Numbered from the stretch's first letter, positions 25,631 to 36,474 are shown. The stretch is 64,000 nucleotides of DNA from Bin5 sp034428435 (GCA_034428435.1 DAOUHY010000121.1:16159-80158); one strand, 5' to 3'. Notes: generated by a model from the letters alone, not told the origin. Numbers and translations: made by a program.

Positions 25631-25993
25631 CTAAACGCTGATAAAACGTTTCTCTTTCAGTCGGGCAGATTTGCCCTGCCGATCGCGCAGGTAGTAGAGC
25701 TGCGCGCGGCGAACTCTGGTCTTGCGCAGGACCTCGACTTTGTCTATGTTCTTGCTGTAGAGGGGAAACGTGCGCTCTACGCCAACGCCGTGGGAACCTG
25801 TGCGGCGCACCGTGTAGCTGGCACCGGCGTCATGGCCCCCGCGCATCGAGATAACCACCCCTTGAAAGACCTGAATACGCTCGTTTCGGCCTTCGGTTAT
25901 GCGTTGGTGGACGCGTACTGTATCACCGGGATCGATTTCGGCCATGCCCTCGGGCAGTTCCGGCTGCAGAGAAGCCATCAATGCGTTTGTCAT
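25631..25993 (-). CDS. rplS: 50S ribosomal protein L19
   Basis: 120 residues from the ATG at 25993, preferred over the in-frame ATG at 26041 because AAAGGTGG lies 7 bases upstream and the length fits L19. Conserved segments: GDTVRVHQRITEGRNERIQVFQGVVIS, YTVRR...GVGVERTFPLYSKNIDKVEVLRKTRVRRAQLYYLR and a basic C terminus (GKSARLKEKRF). L19 sits at the 30S-50S interface. Here it is not next to trmD, rimM or rpsP, as it is in many bacteria. A small perfect palindrome (GCATTAG-c-CTAATGC, 26048-26062) lies in the leader and might be an autoregulatory stem. Confidence 0.97.
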   Translation of the reverse strand: MTNALMASLQPELPEGMAEIDPGDTVRVHQRITEGRNERIQVFQGVVISMRGGHDAGASYTVRRTGSHGVGVERTFPLYSKNIDKVEVLRKTRVRRAQLYYLRDRQGKSARLKEKRFISV

Positions 25994-26210
25994 CTTTTGC
26001 CACCTTTTATCTTTTGCAGGGCCACAGCCCGAAACTGCCATGCCTCTGCATTAGCCTAATGCTTTTGTTGCTGCCCTCACCACAGGCGCCGAGCCCACCC
26101 TCAAAAGACCAATCTTCACCTGAACCGGGGGCTCTTTCCTTCCAAGGCGACCGGCATGCACACAGCCCCGCAGTCTACCATAGCGGAAAGCTCACAACAA
26201 ATTTTCGACG

Positions 26211-27248
<1,038 letters not shown>

Positions 27249-27325
27249 TGGAAATTCGGGCTCTTGTGGCTATGCAAAGACTCGCGAGGGTCTTCGGGAC
27301 TAGGTGCGCATTAATTTGAATTCGA

Positions 27326-28108
27326 TCAGTCCCCATATACCCGGCGAACTCGGCGCCGGTAGTCGTCGTAGGAGGCGTCAAACTTGGCCGCGGACGCGTC
27401 GCCGGAGAAAACGCTGCTGGAAAGGACAAGAGGCGGCTTGCCGCGTGCGGTCAGGCCGGCGGCCACGCGGCACTTGATGGCGTTCACGACTGCCGCTGCC
27501 CCGACTGTGGAGCCGGGTCCAATTGGATCTTCGAGACCTTCGATGTTGACCAGGGCGTCTCCGGCGGGGGTACAGTTGTCGATCGTGACGTCTGCTATGT
27601 CCATCAGCTTTTTCCCGCTGCTATGTTTCGGTGCCGAGGCGGTGCAGTGATCAACTGAGACGACCGCAATCACGGGTAAGTCCAGCGCCTTTGCTTCAAT
27701 GGCCATCTCCACGACAACTTCATTTACGCCGCTGTTCGAGAAGATCATAAAGCTGTCAGGAGGACGCAGCACGAAGTTGCGCAGGATTTGCCGGGCAAAG
27801 CCCTCCACATGCTCGATAAACATTGCCTGGCGTTGGCCGTTGGCGCCGACGACCTGGTTGTGGAAGGTCAAAGAGAGTTCAACGATAGGGTGGAAACCCG
27901 GAAAGGAGCCGTGGCGAGGATACATCTCCTCTATGAACATGCGCGAGTGGCCTGTACCGAACAGGTGCACCAGGCCCTCGGCGGCAATTGTGTCGACACA
28001 GATTTCGGCGGCTCGCCGGATGTTCTCGGTCTGGGTGGCGACAATGCGGTCCAATATGGCTTGCGCTGCGTGCAGATAGGCAGTTGCTGGATTCAAGGCG
28101 TGATTCAT
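27326..28108 (-). CDS. SIS-domain protein (UPF0309-like, phosphosugar-binding)
   Basis: 260 residues. The SIS fold signatures are LVHLFGTGHSRMFIEEMYPRHGSFPG and SFMIFSNSGVNEVVVEMAIEAK, with Ser residues for phosphosugar binding. This matches the UPF0309 / sugar isomerase-domain group related to phosphoheptose isomerase and MurQ. It likely isomerises or binds a phosphorylated sugar. The gene is 69 bases after the sulfatase at 28178 in transcription order and 77 before the MetE-like gene, so the three are probably co-transcribed. Confidence 0.85.
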   Translation of the reverse strand: MNHALNPATAYLHAAQAILDRIVATQTENIRRAAEICVDTIAAEGLVHLFGTGHSRMFIEEMYPRHGSFPGFHPIVELSLTFHNQVVGANGQRQAMFIEHVEGFARQILRNFVLRPPDSFMIFSNSGVNEVVVEMAIEAKALDLPVIAVVSVDHCTASAPKHSSGKKLMDIADVTIDNCTPAGDALVNIEGLEDPIGPGSTVGAAAVVNAIKCRVAAGLTARGKPPLVLSSSVFSGDASAAKFDASYDDYRRRVRRVYGD

Positions 28109-28177
28109 CCTCTATTGTCAGACTCAGAACAGGTTGAGTGTACGTCGCGGTTTCTCAGGACATACATCAGTTCTCAA

Positions 28178-29548
28178 TCACCATCTAAAGGGAACTGTCC
28201 CGGATTCATCCAGAGGGTAGCCCCAGTGCTCGACGTATTTCTCGCCGGGCAGGAACTGATCGCCGAGGTCATCGAGTTTGGCTTGTAGCTGCGACTCCAG
28301 TTCAGCTTGCAGAGACTCTACTTCGGGGCGGTTTACCAGGTTCTGCATCTGGAAGGGATCGGCTTCGTTGTCGTAGAGGAGCCAGGGACCGTCCAAGTCG
28401 CGTGCATAGGTGTGTGTGCGCGTGCGGAGTCCTCGATACTCGCGGCCGCCGTCACGTCGCAAGAACTGGCCAAAGGGATGCGGGCAGTAGATGAGGGCGG
28501 CGCCCCCGGACGGATCCGGACCACCCTCGATCGCGGCCGAAAAATCCTTTCCCTCGACCGTGTCAGGAATGGGAATCCCACACAGAGACAAGAGGGTAGG
28601 CAGAATGTCGGGGGTATCCAGCAGTGCGTCGATCTGGCTTCCATTCAGGCCGAATCGCTGCGGCCAGCGGATCAGGAAGGGCACACGGATCGACTCCTCC
28701 CAAGGCCGCTGCTTCTTGACTTCACCCTGGGAGCCCAGCATGTCACCGTGGTCGGACGTAAAGACGAAGATTGTGTTGTCTGCCAGGCCCTCTTCATCGA
28801 TGGTCTGGAGGAGCGCGCCGAGACAGTCGTCAAGGGCCGTGCAGTGGGCGTAGTAACCGGCAATCCATTCGCGGGCTTCGCCGGCCATCTCCGGGGGCAC
28901 GTTTGGTCTCAGTTCTATGTCGTCGGGACTGTAGAGTTTGCGATAGGCGTCGGGAGCCGTTTCATAGGGTGCGTGGGGAGGGCCCCAGGAGAGGAGTAGC
29001 AGGAATGGTCTGTCTGAATTGCCGTCGTCGTATCTGTGAGCGCGGGAACGAAGATAGGCTTGCACGTCCTTAGTCTGCTCAATGGCGTCGTAGCCTTCCC
29101 AGGTCAGAGGTTGGTCGGAGTCACCGGCGTAGTACCTGGAGTTGTTGTAGTCGTGGGTGCATTCCAGGGCCTTGAAGTAGTCGAATCCCTGGCGGCTCTC
29201 GGGGGGAACGTAGTTGCTTCGTCCGCGGCCGTCAACATGCCATTTGCCCACATAGGCGGTGTCGTATCCAGCGGCTTTGTATAGCTTGGCCATAGAAACA
29301 GCGTCATCGGCCAGATGAACGTCATTGACGAATACGCCATGGGTCAGAGCATGTTGCCCGGTCAGCAGGCAGGCACGCGCGGGGCAGCATACGGGAATGC
29401 CGGCTACGGCATGGGCAAAGCTGACACTTTGAGCCGCCAGCCGGTCCAGATGGGGTGTCCGGACCTGGGCATTGCCTGCGTAGCCTGTGTCCTGCGCCCG
29501 CCACTGGTCGGCGAAGACGTAGATTATATTGGGACGATTCTGGGACAT
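28178..29548 (-). CDS. Sulfatase (Cys-type), cytoplasmic by lack of signal
   Basis: 456 residues. Starts NRPNIIYVFADQWRAQD with the first metal-binding Asp, then the formylglycine motif C54-C-P-A-R58 followed by ACLLTGQH. FVFTSDHGDMLGSQGEVKKQRPWEESIRVPFLIRWP provides the later metal ligands (DH) and active site Lys/Arg. DTPDILPTLLSLCGI is typical. Closest in style to bacterial choline or carbohydrate sulfatases. No signal peptide. It starts 27 bases after the stop of the UxaA-like gene and is probably in the same operon. Confidence 0.93.
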   Translation of the reverse strand: MSQNRPNIIYVFADQWRAQDTGYAGNAQVRTPHLDRLAAQSVSFAHAVAGIPVCCPARACLLTGQHALTHGVFVNDVHLADDAVSMAKLYKAAGYDTAYVGKWHVDGRGRSNYVPPESRQGFDYFKALECTHDYNNSRYYAGDSDQPLTWEGYDAIEQTKDVQAYLRSRAHRYDDGNSDRPFLLLLSWGPPHAPYETAPDAYRKLYSPDDIELRPNVPPEMAGEAREWIAGYYAHCTALDDCLGALLQTIDEEGLADNTIFVFTSDHGDMLGSQGEVKKQRPWEESIRVPFLIRWPQRFGLNGSQIDALLDTPDILPTLLSLCGIPIPDTVEGKDFSAAIEGGPDPSGGAALIYCPHPFGQFLRRDGGREYRGLRTRTHTYARDLDGPWLLYDNEADPFQMQNLVNRPEVESLQAELESQLQAKLDDLGDQFLPGEKYVEHWGYPLDESGTVPFRW

Positions 29549-29575
29549 GATTTGGGCTCGTAGCGGCGTTGGAGG

Positions 29576-32326
29576 CTAGAGAGAGACACCGAGAAGACCG
29601 CGCGTAAACTGGAATTCAATGTTGCCCGCGCGCATCGCTCTTGGCTGGTGATTCCCTTCCAGTGTCCGCGTCAACAAGCCGGCCAGAAACTGGGGCCAGG
29701 AATCGGCCTCGTTTTCGAGAACGGCGTCCATGTCTTCGGCGTACTGCATTGCCGGGCAGTCGTGTGTGGTTACCTGGAGCACGGGCACTAGAGGATGGCC
29801 TTCGATCGGGTGGCTTCCAACATAGGCCAGAATCACCTCAACGCCGGTGCCGCCGAGACCGGTCAGCGTTTCTGCCCAGTGTTCGGTGGGCGTCTCCATC
29901 ATGTGGAGACCACTGCGCTCGGATGCGTCTGCCAGCGACTGCCCGTACGCGAGAGTGGGCAGGTGCGGGCCGTCGCCAATGCTCTCATCAAGAAAGGCTT
30001 TGGACGAAAGAAGTGACGTGTTTTCGGGTAGAATGAGGGTTCCGCCGCCTGCGGCGATGGCCGCTGCCAGCCGGCCGAACTGCTGAGAAACGGCGGCCGG
30101 CGGGTCTCCGGCGCTCAGAAGCCCGATTCGAAGGGCGGATACATCAGCCATCGTCTGCTCAGGTGTCCCGGCAGCGGCCAGTCGCTGTTCGAACCAAGCA
30201 TCGACCTTTTCCAGCACAGCGTCGATTCCGCCGTCCAGTTGGATGCTGGCCCAGCCATATTGATGCAGGTCCAAACCGTTTTCTTCAAGCTCGTTGCGGA
30301 AGTAGTCATTGTGGGTCTTTTCGCAGCCATGCTCCAGGAGCAAGGTCTCGGCTGCAAGCGGGTGTTGCAGATAGCCCAGAACTGTGCGTACGTAGAGATC
30401 GCCGGTATGTCCGCCTGAGAATCCGCAGCCTTCAGTATGGGCAAGCGCCACAAACCGCTTGAGAGGGGTCGCTGCCTCGCCGCCCGAAGTGAATCTGCGA
30501 TTGAGCCGCGCGGCCGCAATCTGACCGATCTGGCCGGAGCAGAGACTGGTCGGCAGGATCAGTCCGATGCGGTCGGCGGCGGGCCCGGTTGGCGTTGAAA
30601 ACGCAGGATAGGAGAGATGAAGGACGGGGGCGGCGGAGGAACGGCGGACGGGCAACGGGCGGCCTGCAGGCTTGGGGCGGCGGTTGATCTCTTCTACGCG
30701 TCCCGGACCCGTCTGGCGCCAGTCGCGCCAGAGCTGTACCTGCGCGTGGCCGGCTTTTTCGCCAACTGTTCGCTCGCCAGAGGCGGCGCGCACGGTCAGG
30801 TCAAGCGTTTCGGCGCCGAGCTCGTCCATGGGGGTACCGTCGAGATAGCGGCCCGCGTTTACGTCCATATCTTGGCTGAGCAACTCATACCGACGCGTTG
30901 TGGTGACTATTTTGATGGTAGGAACAAACGGGAAATTGGTGACCGAGCCGTTTCCGGTGACAAAGTAGATCATGTTGCAGCCGGACGCAACCTGGCCGGC
31001 AATGCTCTCCAGATCGTTGCCCGGGCTGTCCATGAAGTAGTAACCGGGCTCACTCATCGGCGCGCTATATGGGATGACGTGGTCGAGTTGGACGTCCGGG
31101 TGTCGTTTCATCGCTGCGCCAATTGACTTGAGGACGATGTTGTAAAGCCCGCGGTATTTGTTGCCGCCGGAGGGATTGCCGGCGGCTGAGTGGCCGTGCC
31201 AGGCGACCCGTTCCTGGAAACGCTCGATGGTGTTGAGAAACTCGGCGGCGGTCTCTACGTCACGCACGTTGAGCATGATGTAAGGCTCGGCGCCGATCAG
31301 TTCGTCGGTCTCTGCCAGGTTGGCAGCGCCGCCGTATCGGACCAGCTCGCGTGCCACCCAAGAGGCGAGTGGATTCCCGGAGATGCCGGAAAAGGCGTCT
31401 GAGCCGCCGCACTGCAGAGCCAGCTTCAGCTCAGAGAGGGGTTGAAGGGTACGCGGGGTGGCGTTGACTTCGTCAAGCCAGCCTTGCACAGTGGCTTCGG
31501 CCTGTTCCAATCCGGCCTGAAAACCGCCTGTGAGGGTCAGGAAGGCGTGAGGGACAGCCTCGAGAGGGTAGTTGCTCTCCGTCAGAAAGGTACGCAGCAG
31601 GGCGTTATTCACCGGCTCACGACCGTAATCCACGCACAGGACTGCCCCGACATTGGGGTGGGTGAAGAAGCCGGCCAGCGTACGCAGAGTGGTCTCTGTA
31701 TTGTTGGGGTTGTCGTGGCCACCCTCGGTATGGGCAACGGCAACGATGCCGTCGATGTTTTTGAAGCGATCGGCGACGCCGGCAAGACGGGACTCCAACT
31801 GTCTGACAAAGCCCCCAGTGCGGGAGGATGTTCCCAGCAGAATAATCGTGTTTCTGGTCCCTACGCCCCGGCCCCCGGGACGGGAATACCCCTCGAAATA
31901 GCGATTTTCGGTTTGCCTGGCGACTTGCTGACCGGCGCGGAATCTGTCGGCGTCAAGTTCGTAGGCCTGGACGTGATCGGCGAAATTCGGCTCGTTGGGA
32001 AGATCGAATTCGAGCGCACGTACCCCGAGAGCGTCGAGCATTTCGGCGTTGCGTATGTACTCGCCCGGTGCAATCGCCCGCGTCGCCAGGCCAAACGGCA
32101 ACTCCCATGAGAGCAGCGGGGCACCCTGCGGGATCGATGCCACTGCGAAGCGGTGCCCTTCCATGGTGGTATAGTCCAGAGTAAGGACACTTTCGCCGAA
32201 GACGATCTGCGTTCCGGCTACCAGGGTACGCGTGGCGATGGCAACGTTGTCGCCAGGAAGGGGCAGGCGGGCGACCTCATCGAAGGGTAACGGGGAAGCG
32301 TTTTGGGATTTATGTGGTTGTGCCAT
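29576..32326 (-). CDS. UxaA-family hydrolase (altronate/galactarate dehydratase-like) with internal duplication
   Basis: 916 residues from ATG 32326, chosen because GAAGGTGA lies 5 bases upstream; an in-frame ATG at 32362 is less likely. An N-terminal SAF-like domain (about 15-100) is followed by a UxaA catalytic region beginning FEGYSRPGGRGVGTRNTI and continuing through VAVAHTEGGHDN and DAFSGISGNPLASWVARELV. After about residue 570 a second copy of the UxaA N-type region appears: GLILPTSLCSGQIGQIAAARLNRRF, LAHTEGCGFSGGHT and LLLEHGCEKTHNDYF. The family dehydrates aldonates such as altronate using Fe(II). The usual length is about 500, so this is a near doubling. It heads the operon with the sulfatase, SIS and MetE-like genes. 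Confidence 0.87.
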   Translation of the reverse strand: MAQPHKSQNASPLPFDEVARLPLPGDNVAIATRTLVAGTQIVFGESVLTLDYTTMEGHRFAVASIPQGAPLLSWELPFGLATRAIAPGEYIRNAEMLDALGVRALEFDLPNEPNFADHVQAYELDADRFRAGQQVARQTENRYFEGYSRPGGRGVGTRNTIILLGTSSRTGGFVRQLESRLAGVADRFKNIDGIVAVAHTEGGHDNPNNTETTLRTLAGFFTHPNVGAVLCVDYGREPVNNALLRTFLTESNYPLEAVPHAFLTLTGGFQAGLEQAEATVQGWLDEVNATPRTLQPLSELKLALQCGGSDAFSGISGNPLASWVARELVRYGGAANLAETDELIGAEPYIMLNVRDVETAAEFLNTIERFQERVAWHGHSAAGNPSGGNKYRGLYNIVLKSIGAAMKRHPDVQLDHVIPYSAPMSEPGYYFMDSPGNDLESIAGQVASGCNMIYFVTGNGSVTNFPFVPTIKIVTTTRRYELLSQDMDVNAGRYLDGTPMDELGAETLDLTVRAASGERTVGEKAGHAQVQLWRDWRQTGPGRVEEINRRPKPAGRPLPVRRSSAAPVLHLSYPAFSTPTGPAADRIGLILPTSLCSGQIGQIAAARLNRRFTSGGEAATPLKRFVALAHTEGCGFSGGHTGDLYVRTVLGYLQHPLAAETLLLEHGCEKTHNDYFRNELEENGLDLHQYGWASIQLDGGIDAVLEKVDAWFEQRLAAAGTPEQTMADVSALRIGLLSAGDPPAAVSQQFGRLAAAIAAGGGTLILPENTSLLSSKAFLDESIGDGPHLPTLAYGQSLADASERSGLHMMETPTEHWAETLTGLGGTGVEVILAYVGSHPIEGHPLVPVLQVTTHDCPAMQYAEDMDAVLENEADSWPQFLAGLLTRTLEGNHQPRAMRAGNIEFQFTRGLLGVSL

Positions 32327-32490
32327 AGCTTCACCTTCGCAGTGGGGAGTTGGTTTTTGCAACTCCGATAGCCTAACACATTTGCCTGAATTTCACAGTT
32401 TCGGGGGACGCGGAAAGGACAGTTTTCCACTTCACGCGTGCACGGGTCAGAATGGAGAAAGAGGTCCAAGCTTGGGTTGGCTATGCGAAT

Positions 32491-33165
32491 TCAAAGGCGG
32501 CCTGTCATCTCGGCGTCCAATTGTTCGAAATAGCGGACCATGAACTCGTGCCGCTGCTCTCCCATTTTGCGACCAGTTGGCGTGTGGAGCGTAGCCAGAA
32601 CTTGACGCAGCTTGTATACGAATTCGTGGACAGGCGTATATTCGGGACCGGTCGGCTGAAAGGTGTCAGGCGGTACTGCAGTCGCGGGCTGGCTCCAGAG
32701 ACGGTTCCCGTAGTTGCCGGCGTGGGCAAAGGCCCTGGCAACGCCTATGGCCCCAATGCTGTCCAGTTTGTCGGCGTCATAGAGGCACTTCGCCTCCAAT
32801 GTTTGCGGTAGGACGGAGCGGTCGCGGTACCTGTGGGCCTGGATGCAGTGGACGACGTTTTTGATGCGCGGCGCGTCCATGCCGGCTGCTGTCAGGTATT
32901 GGTCGGCGAATTCGGCTGCGGCGAAGTGATGCGTGGTGCGCCCTTGTTCTGAAACGGGCAGGTCGTGGAGGAGGGCGGCGGCGCGCACAACTTCGGCGTC
33001 GGCGCATTCGGCCTGCGCGATGCGTAAACCCAACCGGGTTACTCTCAGCACGTGGTCGAAGTCGTGGGCCACGTCGGCAGAAAGATAGAGCTGGCGGACA
33101 GTCGATTCGCTCAGGCTATCCGAGATAGATGATTGAACTGTTGGGTCTTCAGAATGTGAAATCAT
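32491..33165 (-). CDS. HD-domain phosphohydrolase
   Basis: 224 residues. HD motif: AHDFDHVLRVTRL, ALLHDLP and YDADKLDSIGAIG, placing His, His-Asp and Asp metal ligands in the usual order for the YedJ-like HD group. Function in this group is nucleotide or phosphate monoester hydrolysis. It follows the GT4 gene by 42 bases in transcription order and precedes no close partner, so may be the last gene of the AroQ-GT4-HD unit. Confidence 0.88.
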   Translation of the reverse strand: MISHSEDPTVQSSISDSLSESTVRQLYLSADVAHDFDHVLRVTRLGLRIAQAECADAEVVRAAALLHDLPVSEQGRTTHHFAAAEFADQYLTAAGMDAPRIKNVVHCIQAHRYRDRSVLPQTLEAKCLYDADKLDSIGAIGVARAFAHAGNYGNRLWSQPATAVPPDTFQPTGPEYTPVHEFVYKLRQVLATLHTPTGRKMGEQRHEFMVRYFEQLDAEMTGRL

Positions 33166-33207
33166 CTGATCTTTCGCGGTTGGATACAGGGCAATTGGCA
33201 GCCTGCG

Positions 33208-34350
33208 TCAACGGGTGGCGAACTCACCCAGGCATTCGAGCAGGCGACGACGAAAGGACTCTCTGCTGAAACGCTCGGCTTGATTTCGGCAATCGGCTGG
33301 GTCGTATGCGTGAACGTCGAACTGTTCAATGGCTTTCTTCAGTTGCTCGGGCGTCTGCAGGTCAAAGAACTCACCAGTCTTCCCCGGGATAACCGTGTCC
33401 AGAGCCCCTCCGCCCCGAAAGGCGATCACCGGTCGACCAGTGCTCATCGCCTCGACCGGCGTGATTCCAAAGTCCTCGAGTCCTGGAAAGAGGAACGCCT
33501 TACAGCCTCGCATCAACTCCAATATACGTTCGCCTGGCTGCCAGCCCTGGAAGGTGACATTGGGCCCAGCCAGTTCCTCGAGCGCGTGTCTGGCTCGTCC
33601 GCTGCCCACAACGATCAGCCGTTCGTGCGGCAGCTCGCGGAAAGCCCTGACGGCCAGGTCGACGCGCTTGTATGGAATCAGGCGGCTGACGATCAGATAG
33701 TAGTCGCCTACGGGAACAGATGGATCGGGAGAGAATCGTTGGGTATCGACAGGAGGGTGAACGATGACGCTGTCGCGATCGTATATTGTGCGGATGCGCT
33801 CTTGTACAGCGCTGCTGATGGCGATGAAATAGTCGACTTTTTGAGCGGCGGTGTAGTCCCAACGTCGCAGCAGCGCTAGCAGTGGTCTCAGCGCGAGATC
33901 GAGTAGTCTACCGATTTGCTCCCTCTGGCGGTACTGGTCGTAGAGCCACAGAAAGCGTGTTGGCGTAAGGCAGTAACAGACGTGAAGTGCCTTACGCTGG
34001 CCCTTGCGAGCCGTGATTCCGTGGCAGAAGCCGCTCTTGTTGCTGAGAATAAGATCGAATTCGCTCAAGTCGGTATTTCGAAACGCCGCCGGGTAGAGGG
34101 GCAAATAGGCCTGGTGGCGGTCGGTCACCAGCGGGAGGCGCTGCATGAAGGTGGTACGGATGGTCCATGTTCTGTACGAATCGGGCATTTTGGCCGGCCC
34201 GTACATGCTCGTGTAGACGGGTGCGCCCGGGAAGAGATCGACGAACTCTTCGAGTACGTTTTCAGCGCCTCCCATCTGATTGAGCCAGTCGTGGACCAGA
34301 GCCACGCGGGCGCCGGTCCGCCAGTCCTTGCGCCCTGGTTCGCGGCTCAC
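33208..34350 (-). CDS. Glycosyltransferase family 4 (WbaZ-like)
   Basis: About 380 residues from the GTG at 34350, preferred because it follows the upstream AroQ-like stop (34364) by 13 bases and has GAAGG upstream. An in-frame ATG at 34482 would overlap that gene by 119 bases. The GT-B fold is evident: VALVHDWLNQMGGAENVLEEF near the N terminus, HVCYCLTPTRFLWLYDQY in the middle, YYLIVSRLIPYKRVDLAVRAF and the E-x7-E motif in GLEDFGITPVEAMSTGRPVIA. It transfers a nucleotide sugar, probably to a polysaccharide or glycolipid acceptor. Confidence 0.87.
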   Translation of the reverse strand: MSREPGRKDWRTGARVALVHDWLNQMGGAENVLEEFVDLFPGAPVYTSMYGPAKMPDSYRTWTIRTTFMQRLPLVTDRHQAYLPLYPAAFRNTDLSEFDLILSNKSGFCHGITARKGQRKALHVCYCLTPTRFLWLYDQYRQREQIGRLLDLALRPLLALLRRWDYTAAQKVDYFIAISSAVQERIRTIYDRDSVIVHPPVDTQRFSPDPSVPVGDYYLIVSRLIPYKRVDLAVRAFRELPHERLIVVGSGRARHALEELAGPNVTFQGWQPGERILELMRGCKAFLFPGLEDFGITPVEAMSTGRPVIAFRGGGALDTVIPGKTGEFFDLQTPEQLKKAIEQFDVHAYDPADCRNQAERFSRESFRRRLLECLGEFATR

Positions 34351-34363
34351 GGCGTCACGACCT

Positions 34364-34738
34364 TCAAGAGTCAGCCCGTCCTGAGCAGCCACTGGAAACT
34401 TTCTTGGCGGAAGCCGACGGGGATTGGCCTTCCGTCTCTTTTCTCCTGTTCTCTGAGAAAACGACCATTTCAGCCTTGACAAAGTGGGCGACCATCGTAC
34501 GAAAGAGTGCCTCGATCAGATCCGGGTCCACGTCTTCGGTCTCTGCCCAGAGCCGGCGGGCAGCCATCATGCTGCGCTGGCGCTCGTGCGAGTGAACCTG
34601 ATCTTCGTTGCTTTTGAAACGGGCTGCTGCATGGACATATTCCTGGCGGCGGCTAATGGTAGTGATGAGAGATCGATCCAGTTGGTCGATTTCGGAACGT
34701 ATCTCGGCCAGCGAATTGCAGTCTTGAGGCTCTTTCAT
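34364..34738 (-). CDS. AroQ-type chorismate mutase / isochorismate-pyruvate lyase-like protein
   Basis: 124 residues from ATG 34738 (MKEPQDCNSLAEIRSEIDQLDRSL); an in-frame upstream start at 34843 is less plausible. The helical AroQ fold is shown by EIRSEIDQLDRSLITTISRRQEYVHAAARFK and DLIEALFRTMVAHFVKAE. Length and the short chain fit PchB/chorismate mutase stand-alone domains. Active-site residues include the Arg near RRQ and the Lys in ARFK. The basic C-terminal tail (about residues 95-124) is not part of the fold. It begins a unit with the GT4 gene. Confidence 0.82.
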   Translation of the reverse strand: MKEPQDCNSLAEIRSEIDQLDRSLITTISRRQEYVHAAARFKSNEDQVHSHERQRSMMAARRLWAETEDVDPDLIEALFRTMVAHFVKAEMVVFSENRRKETEGQSPSASAKKVSSGCSGRADS

Positions 34739-35061
34739 GTGGGGACCTGACCTTTGCGAGGAAGGGCATTCCACTTCTTTGTGCAGAATTTTACCCCAGA
34801 CACATTCGACGACAAAGCAATCGTGAATTTGAAAAGCTCCCAAGTGTTGCCGGTCGGACAGGCATTGGGGACGCTTGCAGGGACCTGATGGGGTGATTCT
34901 TGGCTTGTTTTCCTGAGCTGGGCGCCGAATAGGGGCATGGCATGTCCGGAAAGCTGGCTTGCGACAGCCGCCTAATGCGCGTTGCCTTTGACCAGCGACG
35001 CGACGCTACAGTAGAATGCGCCGAATAGCTGGCACCGTTACCACCACCAGGAGAACTGAGC

Positions 35062-36444
35062 ATGGCAGGGTACCAAAACTATCTCGATACGAACCAGGAC
35101 CGCTTCCTCGATGAGTTGCTTGACTTTCTTCGTATTCCCAGTATCTCAGCACTGCCTGAACGCGCCGAGGACGTAGAGCGCGCCGGACATTGGGTCGCTC
35201 AGCGATTGTCTGCCGCGGGCGTAGAGAATGTAGAGGTGTTGCCGACGGGCGGCCATCCGGTCGTGTATGGAGACTGGTTGCACGCGCCGGGCAAGCCAAC
35301 AGTGCTGATCTACGGCCACTTCGACGTGCAGCCGGTCGACCCGCTTGAATTATGGACAAATCCTCCTTTCGAGCCCACGGTAAGGGAGGGCCGGGTCTAT
35401 GCTCGCGGCGCTTCTGACGACAAAGGAAATATGCTGGCACCAATCCTTGCGGTCGAGGCTCTACTGCAGAGCGAGGGTGCCGCACCGGTCAATTTGAAGT
35501 TCTGCTTCGAGGGTCAGGAAGAGATTGGCAGCCCACAGATTCCTGATTTTATGCCGCCGCACAGGGACCGCTTTGCCTGTGATCTTGCCGTCAGTGCCGA
35601 TGGGGGACAGTTCAGCGAAACCGAACCGATTCTGCTCTTGTCGCTGCGTGGTGTGTGCGGCATACAGATTGATGTCCGTGGGGCAACAACCGACCTCCAC
35701 TCGGGGCTACACGGGGGCCGGATCCAGAACCCAATTCACGCACTTACTCAGATTCTGGGGTCATTGCGCAGGGCGGACGGCTCGATTGCGGTTGAGGGGT
35801 TCTATGACAGTGTGGTGGAGCTATCGTCCGAAGAGCGCGCCGCTATCGCCCGCATTCCCTTTGACGGGGACGACTATCTGAAAGAGCTGGGACTGGCGGA
35901 GGAGTTCGGTGAGCCGGGATACACGAACCGGGAGCGCGGCTGGGTTCGACCAACTCTGGAGGTGAACGGCATCTGGGGAGGCTTCCAGGAGGAGGGGATC
36001 AAGACTGTACTTCCAAACTCAGCTCATGCTAAGATCACCTGCCGCCTCGTGGCGGACCAGGATCCTGCCCATATCATCGACTTGCTGGAGGAACATATCG
36101 AACAGAACGCGCCGCAGGGCGTGATAGTGATGGTGACGCCACTGTCAATTCTGGGTCGACCTTACAGCATTTCAGCGGATCATTGGGGCAATCAGGCCGC
36201 GGCCGAGGTACTGAGGAGGATGTACAGCCGAGAACCTTACCAGACGCGCAGCGGTGGCAGCATCCCTATCACCGGCGTCTTCCAGGAGCAACTGGGGGCG
36301 GATACGATCAGTTTTGGGTTCGGTATCGAAGACGAGAACTTCCACGCGCCGGACGAGTTCTTCCGCTTGGCCAGTTTCCGCAAGAGCCAGGATGCTTACT
36401 GCCAGTTGCTCCACAAACTTGGGGAGTCGTCCCCGCAAAACTGA
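35062..36444 (+). CDS. M20-family metallopeptidase (dipeptidase)
   Basis: 460 residues with a GGAGAAC upstream of the ATG. Zinc ligands and catalytic residues are clear: IYGHFDVQP (His, Asp), YARGASDDKGN (Asp), CFEGQEEIGS (Glu-Glu) and VSADGG (Asp). A dimerisation domain follows (LHSGLHGGRIQNPIHAL) and a C-terminal His (EDENFHAPDEF). It matches cytosolic nonspecific dipeptidases and CNDP-like carboxypeptidases of COG0624. Divergent from the AroQ-like gene and converging with the DUF212 gene. Confidence 0.94.
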   Translation: MAGYQNYLDTNQDRFLDELLDFLRIPSISALPERAEDVERAGHWVAQRLSAAGVENVEVLPTGGHPVVYGDWLHAPGKPTVLIYGHFDVQPVDPLELWTNPPFEPTVREGRVYARGASDDKGNMLAPILAVEALLQSEGAAPVNLKFCFEGQEEIGSPQIPDFMPPHRDRFACDLAVSADGGQFSETEPILLLSLRGVCGIQIDVRGATTDLHSGLHGGRIQNPIHALTQILGSLRRADGSIAVEGFYDSVVELSSEERAAIARIPFDGDDYLKELGLAEEFGEPGYTNRERGWVRPTLEVNGIWGGFQEEGIKTVLPNSAHAKITCRLVADQDPAHIIDLLEEHIEQNAPQGVIVMVTPLSILGRPYSISADHWGNQAAAEVLRRMYSREPYQTRSGGSIPITGVFQEQLGADTISFGFGIEDENFHAPDEFFRLASFRKSQDAYCQLLHKLGESSPQN

Positions 36445-36474
36445 GGATTCGGCGATGGGCGGCCCAGCCATAGG

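Noticed and set aside
31442..32110. 222-codon frame antisense to the UxaA-like gene
   Set aside because: Antisense shadow; no motif, no ribosome site.
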